A stretch of 64,000 nt of DNA from Anaerolineales bacterium UBA2395 (GTDB lineage: Bacteria; Chloroflexota; Anaerolineae; Anaerolineales; Villigracilaceae). The notes beneath the pieces were generated by a model. The model was not told the origin of the DNA. It made no database searches and saw only the letters and a program-made list of their open reading frames with translations. The stretch is taken from contig DDSH01000001.1 of the NCBI GenBank assembly GCA_002343775.1, positions 179,236 to 243,235 on the forward strand, given 5' to 3'. Position 1 is the first letter of the stretch. Every line of letters starts with the position of its first letter. This document shows positions 31,249 to 38,878 of the stretch, in pieces. Position numbers and translations under genes: made by a program.

Positions 31249-34200
31249 GTGATCACTACCGACATTGAGACTCACATTACCGGTTGGAATGCGGCGGCAG
31301 AACGCATGTATGGGTGGAAAGCCGCCGAGGTGCTTGGCAAGCCCATCGGAGATTTCCTGCACACCCAATATCAAAATACAGATCAAGATGAAGCAGTGGC
31401 AACCGTCATGGAGAACGGGCATTGGTTCAATACCGTCACCCAACTCCGCAAGGACGGCGCGCGCATCCCGGTCATTTCCTCGGTCTCCGTCATCAAGAAC
31501 GATCAGGGCGAACCGGTCGGGTATGTGGGCATCAACCGCGATTTTACGCGGGAAGCCCGCGCCATCAAAACCTCACGCCAGCAGGCGGAGACCATCGAAC
31601 AAATCATGGACATGATCCCTGCGGCGGTGTGGGTAGCCAGCGACCCCGAATGTGAATTCGTACATGGCAACCGCTTTGCCAACAACCTGCTCCATACACA
31701 AACTGGTGAAAACGTCTCCCAATCGGCTGAAGCGCCCTCCCTGCATGTGCGTCATTTTGTGAACGGGCGCGAACTGGGCGAGGATGAATTGCCCCTGCAA
31801 GCCGCGATCCACACCGGGCAGCCGCAGGCGGATATTGAAATGCGCATCGAAAGCGAACGCTTCGAGCCGCGCATTTTGCTGGGTAGTTCCGTGCCGCTGT
31901 TCGACGAGCACGGCAAGCCGCGCGGCGCAGTGGCAACCTTCCACGACATCACCGAACTGCGGCGGGAAGAAGCCCAACGCGTTCAACTTGCCATGCTGGA
32001 AACCGCAGAGGAAGTGGCGGGCATGGGCGGCTGGGTGCTCGATCTGCACACCCAAGCCCTGACCTGGTCTGACCAATTATTCCGCATCTTCGGTATGGAT
32101 CGGGAGGGATTCGACGGCGACATGGATCGCATCATCACCGAACGCGTCCACCCGGAAGACCGGGAGATCGCCATTCAAGCCAGCCGCGCCGCACTGGAAG
32201 AAGCCACACCTGCCGACATGACCTTCCGCATCTGCCTGCCAGATGGAGAGATTCGCACCCTCAAAACACAGGGCAAGGTCATCCGCGATGAAAGCGGGCT
32301 GCCGCTTAAGTTGATGGGGTACGTGCAGGATATCAGCGAACGCAAGCAGGCGGAAGAACGAGTGCACGAAAGCCAATCCATCCTTGCCACCGCTGAAGCA
32401 GTGGCAAAAGTGGGCAGTTGGCGCTGGGACCTTGCCACCCAAAAAGTGACCTGGTCTGACCAGATGTTCCGCCTCTTTGGCGTGGAGAAGGAAGGGTTCG
32501 ACGGGGATCTGAACCGCGTCATCGCCGAACGCATCCACCCGGATGATATGGCGGCAGTGAACGAAGCGAATCGCAGCGTGCTCGAAGAAGCGGACCCCAA
32601 GCCCCTGTCTTATCGCATCGTCCTGCCGGACGGGAAGGAACGCACGGTCTGGGCACAGGGTGTATTGATCCGTGAGGAGCAGGGGAAACCCATCGCGCTG
32701 ACCGGCTACGTACAGGACATCACCGAGCGCGCACGCGCCGAGATGCAGCTCCAGCAAATGAAACGCCTGTACGCCACGCTCAGCCAGGTCAACCAGACCA
32801 TTGTGCGCGTGAAGGATGAGAGCGAACTCTATCAGTCCATTTGCGATATGGTGGTCAAGTTCGGGGAGTTCTCGCTGGCTTGGGTGGGCTTGCTGGATGA
32901 AAGCACAGGGGAGATCAAACCGGTGGCGGCAAACGGAATGGACCTCGACCATTGGACGCTGCCCATCATCAATATTCATGGCAAAGAATTCAGCAACAAC
33001 CTGGCTACACAGGCGATCCATACGGGAACGGTGATGACCAGCGAGGATGTTCAATCGGATCCGCGCCTGGGTGCGATGCAGGAGTTTATCGAGAATCGTC
33101 CCTATCGTGCCTCGGCAGTGGTGCCGTTCGAACGCGGCGGAAAGGTGATCGGCGCCCTGATCATCGTTTCACCGCAGGCGGGTTTCTTCAAAGCCGAAGA
33201 GGAACTTGCGCTACTCGAAGAGATGGGCATGGATATTTCCTTTGCTCTGGAAAGGATGGAAAGCGACCGGGTCAAACGCCAGTGGGCAGATGCCTTCGAA
33301 CATTCGGCGCACGGCATGGTCATTGGGGATGTACGTACAAATCGCATTCTGGCATGCAATGAAGCTTTCGCCCGCGATCAGGACGCGAGCATTCCGGAAC
33401 TGATCGGTATGCCGATCCTCGACATGTATCGTCCGGAGGACCACGCACGCATCAAACAACTGATCGCACAATCGGACCGCGAAGGCACGGTGCAGCTAGA
33501 AGGAGTCAAACTCCGCAAGGACGGCAGTATCTATCCCTTCCAATTGGATGTGGTCAGCGTGCGCGATGAGAACGGGAACCTGCTCTACCGTGTTGCCAGT
33601 CAGCAGGACATCACCGAACGGAAACGGGCGGAAAAAGCCCTGCAAAGGGAAGAGCGCATCCTGCGGCTATTCGTGGAGCACTCGCCCGCTGCCATCGCCA
33701 TGTTCGACCGGGAGATGCGATACATCGTCGCCAGTAAACGTTACCTTGTGGACTATGGGCTGGGCGACCAGAGTTTGGAAGGGCGCTCTCATTACGAGGT
33801 TTTCCCTGAAATCCCCGAACGCTGGAAGGAGATCCACCGGCGATGTTTGCAGGGCAGCATCGAAAAAGCGGACGAAGACGCCTTCCCCCGCGCGGATGGA
33901 AAACTGGACTGGGTGCATTGGGAGATCCACCCCTGGTACGATGACGACGGCAGCATTGGCGGCGTCATCCTGTTCTCAGAGGTCATCACCGAGCGGGTCC
34001 AAGCGCGGGAATCTTTACAGACAAGCGAAGCCAAATACCGCAGCCTGATCACAAGCTGGGATAACTCCATCGGGTTGATGGATGCAGAAGGGCGTTACGT
34101 CTACATCAATGAGATTGGCGCGGCATGGTATGGAAAGACGCCGCAGGACATGATCGGCAAAACCCTGCAGGAGCTCTTCCCCGACCAGTACAAGGAAGCC

Positions 34201-36447
34201 ATCCCGCTGCCTGTGCGTGAGGTCTGCGAGCAGAAACGCGGCAAGACGTTTGAAGCCGAGTCTCGGTTTGGTCCCGGGCGCTGGTTTAGAATCAGCATCC
34301 AGCCGGTGAGCGACGCGGGTGGAAAGGTTACGCACGTCACCATAAACACGATGGACATCACCGAACGCAAGCTTTCGGAGATAGCCATCCGCGAGAGCGA
34401 AGAGCGCATGCGCCTGACGCTTCAAACCACTTCAGACGGTTTCTGGATCGTGGACACAAACGGAAGGTTCAAAGAGGTCAACCAAGCGTATTGCAGCATG
34501 TCTGGTTACTCGCGTGAGGAAATCCTGTCGATGGGGGTTCTTGATGTGGAGGCGCTCGAAACCGGGGATGAAATCCGGGGGCGCATCGAAAAGATCCAAG
34601 CCAGGGGGCATGACCGCTTCGAGACGCGCCATCGCCGCAAGGATGGCAGTCTGTTCGATGTGGACGTCAGCGTCAACTTGCTGGAGAATACCGGCTTGTT
34701 CATCTGCTTCTGTCGCGACATCACCGAGCGTAAACTCGCCGAACGCGAGATCCAACAGCGCAACAAAGACCTGACGCTCATCACCGCCCTGAACGATGCC
34801 GCCAACCGCGAAGAGGAACTGGAAAGCGTCGTCCAAACCTTTGCGCAGGCAACCTCCGAAATGTTCGGCGCAAGAAACACGACGCTCTACCTACTCAGCC
34901 ACGACGAACAATACCTGGAGATGTACTCATCCGCCCTCTCAAGGCAAACGGTCGAACGCATCGAACGGCTGATCGGAACCTCCATTCCCAAGGTACGCAT
35001 CCGCCTAAGCGACAGCCCGTTCCTGCAGGGCTTGCTCTCAAACCGGAATGGCAGCATCACAGCCGCTCCACAGGACATCAAACAATGGGTCGTGGAATTT
35101 GCAAAGAATGCCAGCATGCCGCCGGCGCTGAGGACGCTTGCGCAAACACTCGTCCCGCAAATTTACAAGATCATCAACATCCATTCCATCATCTCGGTCC
35201 CCATGGTGGCTTCCGGGCGGACGATCGGCATGGTCGGCATGTCGAGCAGCGGAGAATTCAAACAGGAGGATCTCGAACGCGTCCGCAAGATCATCCAACA
35301 GATCACCACTGTCATCCTGCGAAAGCGCGCAGAGACGAACGTGCGAAGGCAGCTGCGGCGCATCACCGCCCTGAACGAGATCGACCGCGCCATCAGTGCG
35401 AGCCTCGATATGAGCCTCTCGCTCGACGTGCTGCTCGGCGAAGTGACCGCCCAATTGGATGTGGATGCCGCCTGCGTGCTGCTGCTCAACCCGGTGGACC
35501 AGGTCCTCGAATTCAAGGCGGGCAGGGGCTTTCGTTCGTCCGCCATCCGACGGTCGCGCCTGCGACTCGGGCAGGGGTTTGCGGGTCAAGCTGGGCTGGA
35601 GCGCAAAGTGGTACATGTCCCCAACCTGGGGGAGGCGGGTCCGCTCTTCATCCGCGCCGAACTGCTCAAAGAGGAACAGTTCATCGAATACTTCGGGGTG
35701 CCGTTGATCGCCAAGGGGGTGTTGAAAGGCGTGCTGGAGATCTTCAACCGCCAGGCGCTCAGCCCCGAGCCGGACTGGCTGCACTACCTCGAAACACTCG
35801 GTGGGCAGGCAGCCATTGCCGTGGACAGCGCCCAATTGTTCGAATCCATGCAGATGTCGAACCAGGAACTGATCACTGCCTACGACGCCACCATTACGGG
35901 CTGGTCACATGCCATGGATTTGCGCGACAAGGAAACGGAAGGTCACACCCAGCGCGTGACCGAGCTCACACTCAAACTGGCAAAACACCTTGGGGTCAGC
36001 GACCAGGAACAGGTCCAGATGCGACGCGGTGCGCTGCTGCACGACATCGGCAAGCTCGGAGTCCCCGACCACATCCTGCTCAAACCCGGCAAACTTACCG
36101 ACGAGGAATGGGAACTGATGCGGCAGCATCCCGAGTACGCCTACAAAATGCTGCTGCCCATCCATTACCTGCGCCCGGCGCTGGATATTCCCTACTGCCA
36201 CCACGAAAAATGGGATGGCAGCGGTTACCCGCGCGGGTTGAAGGGCGAACAGATCCCCCTCCCGGCGCGTATCTTTGCCGTTGTAGATGTGTGGGATGCG
36301 CTGCGCTCGGATCGTCCCTATCGCAAGGGCTGGGCAACGGAAAAGATTCGAGAGTACATCCTAGCCGAATCTGGCAAACACTTCGACCCGCAGGTGGTGC
36401 AGGCATTCATGGAGTTACTGGATGAATATCCCGATATGATGCAATAA
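31249..36447 (+). CDS. Multi-PAS, GAF, HD-GYP sensor 3
   Basis: At least 1732 residues from the first in-frame start (GTG 31249), but the intact gene probably began at 31122 (see frameshift entry). Contains about eight PAS domains, two PAC-capped repeats that are near duplicates (GMGGWVLDLHTQALTWSDQLF and KVGSWRWDLATQKVTWSDQMF), a GAF near 505-670, two further GAF domains near 1180-1370 and 1375-1535, and an HD-GYP domain (about 1540-1730; LLHDIGKLGVPDHILLKPGK, HHEKWDGSGYPRGLKG). Predicted cyclic di-GMP phosphodiesterase with very large sensory capacity. The 286-base gap to sensor 2 has no recognised site. Ends just before a bidirectional terminator shared with hutH. Confidence 0.9.
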   Translation: MITTDIETHITGWNAAAERMYGWKAAEVLGKPIGDFLHTQYQNTDQDEAVATVMENGHWFNTVTQLRKDGARIPVISSVSVIKNDQGEPVGYVGINRDFTREARAIKTSRQQAETIEQIMDMIPAAVWVASDPECEFVHGNRFANNLLHTQTGENVSQSAEAPSLHVRHFVNGRELGEDELPLQAAIHTGQPQADIEMRIESERFEPRILLGSSVPLFDEHGKPRGAVATFHDITELRREEAQRVQLAMLETAEEVAGMGGWVLDLHTQALTWSDQLFRIFGMDREGFDGDMDRIITERVHPEDREIAIQASRAALEEATPADMTFRICLPDGEIRTLKTQGKVIRDESGLPLKLMGYVQDISERKQAEERVHESQSILATAEAVAKVGSWRWDLATQKVTWSDQMFRLFGVEKEGFDGDLNRVIAERIHPDDMAAVNEANRSVLEEADPKPLSYRIVLPDGKERTVWAQGVLIREEQGKPIALTGYVQDITERARAEMQLQQMKRLYATLSQVNQTIVRVKDESELYQSICDMVVKFGEFSLAWVGLLDESTGEIKPVAANGMDLDHWTLPIINIHGKEFSNNLATQAIHTGTVMTSEDVQSDPRLGAMQEFIENRPYRASAVVPFERGGKVIGALIIVSPQAGFFKAEEELALLEEMGMDISFALERMESDRVKRQWADAFEHSAHGMVIGDVRTNRILACNEAFARDQDASIPELIGMPILDMYRPEDHARIKQLIAQSDREGTVQLEGVKLRKDGSIYPFQLDVVSVRDENGNLLYRVASQQDITERKRAEKALQREERILRLFVEHSPAAIAMFDREMRYIVASKRYLVDYGLGDQSLEGRSHYEVFPEIPERWKEIHRRCLQGSIEKADEDAFPRADGKLDWVHWEIHPWYDDDGSIGGVILFSEVITERVQARESLQTSEAKYRSLITSWDNSIGLMDAEGRYVYINEIGAAWYGKTPQDMIGKTLQELFPDQYKEAIPLPVREVCEQKRGKTFEAESRFGPGRWFRISIQPVSDAGGKVTHVTINTMDITERKLSEIAIRESEERMRLTLQTTSDGFWIVDTNGRFKEVNQAYCSMSGYSREEILSMGVLDVEALETGDEIRGRIEKIQARGHDRFETRHRRKDGSLFDVDVSVNLLENTGLFICFCRDITERKLAEREIQQRNKDLTLITALNDAANREEELESVVQTFAQATSEMFGARNTTLYLLSHDEQYLEMYSSALSRQTVERIERLIGTSIPKVRIRLSDSPFLQGLLSNRNGSITAAPQDIKQWVVEFAKNASMPPALRTLAQTLVPQIYKIINIHSIISVPMVASGRTIGMVGMSSSGEFKQEDLERVRKIIQQITTVILRKRAETNVRRQLRRITALNEIDRAISASLDMSLSLDVLLGEVTAQLDVDAACVLLLNPVDQVLEFKAGRGFRSSAIRRSRLRLGQGFAGQAGLERKVVHVPNLGEAGPLFIRAELLKEEQFIEYFGVPLIAKGVLKGVLEIFNRQALSPEPDWLHYLETLGGQAAIAVDSAQLFESMQMSNQELITAYDATITGWSHAMDLRDKETEGHTQRVTELTLKLAKHLGVSDQEQVQMRRGALLHDIGKLGVPDHILLKPGKLTDEEWELMRQHPEYAYKMLLPIHYLRPALDIPYCHHEKWDGSGYPRGLKGEQIPLPARIFAVVDVWDALRSDRPYRKGWATEKIREYILAESGKHFDPQVVQAFMELLDEYPDMMQ

Positions 36448-36449
36448 AA

Positions 36450-36479
36450 AAAGAGACCGGCTTGCAAACCGGTCTCTTT
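36450..36479. terminator. Bidirectional terminator between sensor 3 and hutH
   Basis: AAAGAGACCGG pairs perfectly with CCGGTCTCTTT around an eight-base loop. On the minus strand six T follow, a strong terminator for hutH; on the plus strand the T-run is broken (TTTGATTT), so it is weaker for sensor 3. Confidence 0.88.
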
Positions 36480-36482
36480 GAT

Positions 36483-38012
36483 TTATGCCAGCAACCCGAT
36501 TGTCTTTTCCACTTCCTCCAAGATCTCACCGCGTTTTACCAAAGCCATCATCGCATTGTGATCGTTGAACAGCGGACGGTCGATGTCGAGGTGCTTTACA
36601 TATTTGCGAATGACCTCGCGCGCCTTGAGCGAGCCTTTGCCCGGCGTAAACTCGCGGAAGTCCAACGCCTGCGCCGCTGCCATAAACTCGATGCCCAGCA
36701 CGCCATAGGCATTCTCGAGAATTTGTCCGTTCTTCAGGGCGGTGTTCATGCCCATCGAGACAAAATCCTCCTGGTCGGCTGCGGCGGGAATGGATTGGAT
36801 CGAAGCGGGCGTGGAGAGAATCCGCTGCTCCACGATGAGATGATCCGCCGTGTATTGCGAAAGCATCAGACCGGAATAAAAACCCGGCTCGTGCGCGAGG
36901 AAGTCTGGCAAGCCCTGTGAGAGCGCCGGATTGGTGAGACGGTTCAACCTCCGCTCGGAAAGGACACTGACCATTGTGATGGCAGCTCCCGCCATATCCA
37001 TCGGCAGCGCAACCGGCGACCCCTGGAAATTCGCGCCGGTCAACGTCAACTTCAATTCAGGGACAAAGATGGGGTTATCACCCACACCGTTCAACTCGAT
37101 CTCCACCTGTGACCTTGCATACGCAATCGCATCGCGCGCCGCGCCAATGACCTGCGGCGTGGAACGCATCGAGTAGGCATCCTGCACTTTGGTCTTCATC
37201 TTGCCTGTCGTCAAATCCGAACCTTCCACAACCCTGGCAATATTCTGCGCCGATTTGATCGCGCCGCGAAACCCGCGCAGTTCGTGCAATTTCGTATTGT
37301 ATGGCTTCATATTCCCCAGCAGCGCTTCGATGGACATTGCCGCTGCGATCTCTGCCTGCTTGAGGAAGCGTTCCATATCGTATATATGCAGCGCCGACAT
37401 CGCCGTCAGCAGATTGGACCCATTGATGGCTGCCAGCCCATCCCTTGCCTGCAATCCGGGGATCTCGATCCCCGCACGCTTCATCGCTTCTGCACCGGGG
37501 AGTCGCTCACCCTCAAAGAAGGCTTCCCCCTCGCCCATCAGCAACAACGCAGCTTGCGCCATCGGAGCCAGGTCACCGCTCGCGCCGACCGACCCCTTCT
37601 GACAAACCACGGGGGTGACGCCTTTGTTGAGCATCTCCACCAGTGTCAATGTGATCTCGGGTCTGCAGCCGGAATTGCCGTGCGCATGGACGTTGATGCG
37701 TCCCGCCAGCGCCGCGCGGACGTGTTCAATGGGCGCAGGCTCACCAATTCCCGCGGCATGGTTGTAGATGAGATATTTTTGAAATTCCTTTACCTGCTCA
37801 TCGTTCAGTATTTTTTCCGAAAACTCGCCGATGCCGGTGTTCGTGCCGTACATGATCTCCTTTGCGGCAAGTTTCTCTTCCAGCATGGCGCGGCAAACCT
37901 TAATGCGCTCCAACGCTTCGGGGGCAAGTTCCACTTTCTCGTTAAAACGCGCAATGGCAACAATCTTTTCAATTGTAAGGTCAGAGCCGTTCAAGATGAT
38001 GGGCATGGGCAT
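36483..38012 (-). CDS. hutH: Histidine ammonia-lyase
   Basis: 509 residues, the normal length. The Ala-Ser-Gly triad that cyclises to the MIO electrophile lies in GSVGASGDLAPMAQAAL. MYGTNTGIGEFSEKIL near the N-terminus and NFQGSPVALPMDMAG later are typical of HutH/PAL enzymes. It converts histidine to urocanate and ammonia, the first step of histidine catabolism. No other hut gene is in the window, so a tyrosine or aromatic lyase role cannot be fully excluded. Start has AAGGAG upstream. A TACAAT on the minus strand at 38039-38044 is a possible -10; the gene is divergent from the SAM riboswitch unit. Confidence 0.93.
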   Translation of the reverse strand: MPMPIILNGSDLTIEKIVAIARFNEKVELAPEALERIKVCRAMLEEKLAAKEIMYGTNTGIGEFSEKILNDEQVKEFQKYLIYNHAAGIGEPAPIEHVRAALAGRINVHAHGNSGCRPEITLTLVEMLNKGVTPVVCQKGSVGASGDLAPMAQAALLLMGEGEAFFEGERLPGAEAMKRAGIEIPGLQARDGLAAINGSNLLTAMSALHIYDMERFLKQAEIAAAMSIEALLGNMKPYNTKLHELRGFRGAIKSAQNIARVVEGSDLTTGKMKTKVQDAYSMRSTPQVIGAARDAIAYARSQVEIELNGVGDNPIFVPELKLTLTGANFQGSPVALPMDMAGAAITMVSVLSERRLNRLTNPALSQGLPDFLAHEPGFYSGLMLSQYTADHLIVEQRILSTPASIQSIPAAADQEDFVSMGMNTALKNGQILENAYGVLGIEFMAAAQALDFREFTPGKGSLKAREVIRKYVKHLDIDRPLFNDHNAMMALVKRGEILEEVEKTIGLLA

Positions 38013-38097
38013 TCTCCTTGATGTTTGGGGATGCGCTCATTGTACTCCAAAGACTGGGAAAAGAATTTCGCCGTGCTGCTGCGCTTCGTTTTTTTAT

Positions 38098-38126
38098 TTG
38101 ACATTGCCTTCCGACCATGTTATAAA
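38098..38126 (+). promoter_or_regulatory. Sigma-70-type promoter of the GNAT-metH operon
   Basis: TTGACA at 38098-38103, a 17-base spacer and TATAAA at 38121-38126, close to consensus. Transcription would start near 38133, shortly before the SAM-I riboswitch. Confidence 0.85.
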
Positions 38127-38145
38127 ACGCGAACACGTTTACGGA

Positions 38146-38297
38146 ATGCTCATCCAGAGAGGCTGAGGGACCGACCCGATGAAGCCTCGGCAACCGAGTA
38201 GCGATTAGCGATTAGCAATTAGTTGTTGGAAACCTGACAGCCAAATGCCAACCGCCAATTGCTAAAAAGGTGCCAATTTCGGCAGATATTTGAGCGA
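38146..38297 (+). promoter_or_regulatory. SAM-I (S-box) riboswitch with an enlarged variable arm
   Basis: The aptamer core is clear: CTCATCCAGAGAGGCTGAGG, then GACCGACCCGATGAAGCCTC, GGCAACCG, and after a gap AAGGTGCCAATTTCGGCAG, closed by GCTCA/TGAGC (P1). Binding of S-adenosylmethionine should stabilise P1 and allow the terminator at 38352 to form. Between GGCAACCG and AAGGTGCC lies about 67 bases with repeats of (A/C)GATTAG and a TAGCAATT...AATTGCTA pairing, longer than the usual arm and built from repetitive DNA. Controls a GNAT gene and metH, so the methionine link fits. Confidence 0.93.
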
Positions 38298-38351
38298 TGT
38301 ATTTCGCCCGACCGTCTGGGAGATGAGAGAGGATATATGCCTAGCCAAGCG

Positions 38352-38374
38352 CCTCTCTTCATGAGAGGTTTTTT
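38352..38374 (+). terminator. Riboswitch expression-platform terminator
   Basis: CCTCTC pairs with GAGAGG around TTCAT, followed by six T. Upstream AGATGAGAGAGGATAT can pair with the left half, giving the alternative antiterminator state when SAM is low. Confidence 0.88.
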
Positions 38375-38390
38375 GTTGTGAAAGGATACA

Positions 38391-38825
38391 ATGACGGAAG
38401 AAATAACCCTCTGCCTCGCTTCGGCAGACGATGCCACAGCCATCGCAACCTTAAATCTGCTTTTCAACGAAGTGGATGAATCCGCCGACGCCATCGCCGA
38501 CCGCATGAGTGACCCCGCTTGTGTGGAGACAGTCATCCTCGCAAAAACAGCAGATAAAGCCATTGGCTTTGCGCTTGTCCGCGTGGTGCCCAGTGTTTTG
38601 TATTCCACCCCTCACGCCGAGTTGACCGAGTTGTACGTCATGGATGAATATCGTCAACGCGGGATTGCCAGTGACTTGATCGCCTTTGCTGAGCAAGTCG
38701 CCGTTCAAAAAGGCGCGGGCAGCATCCTTGTGCAAACCGGGGATGATAACCTTCCCGCGCTGGCGCTCTATAAAAAACGCGGGTATGAAGAATACGATCT
38801 GACATTGAGAAAAAAACTTTTCTGA
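38391..38825 (+). CDS. GNAT family N-acetyltransferase
   Basis: 144 residues with the acetyl-CoA-binding core: LTELYVMDEYRQRGIASDLI (the RxxGxx pyrophosphate loop) and a final ALALYKKRGYEEYDLTLRKK. Preceded by AAAGGA and directly behind the SAM-I riboswitch, 53 bases before metH, so it is very likely part of the SAM-controlled unit. Substrate is unknown; an amine or amino acid linked to methionine metabolism is a reasonable but unproven guess. Confidence 0.88.
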   Translation: MTEEITLCLASADDATAIATLNLLFNEVDESADAIADRMSDPACVETVILAKTADKAIGFALVRVVPSVLYSTPHAELTELYVMDEYRQRGIASDLIAFAEQVAVQKGAGSILVQTGDDNLPALALYKKRGYEEYDLTLRKKLF

Positions 38826-38878
38826 CGATCCAGTTCGTCTGAGTTTATCTGTAACAGAAGATAAGGAAAAAATAATTA

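Noticed and set aside
32077..33054. 325-codon minus-strand frame inside sensor 3
   Set aside because: Shadow frame with His/Asp/Leu-rich composition typical of antisense to PAS repeats.
35085..36425. 446-codon plus-strand frame overlapping the end of sensor 3
   Set aside because: Out-of-frame reading of the GAF/HD-GYP region; Arg/Pro/His-rich with no domain.
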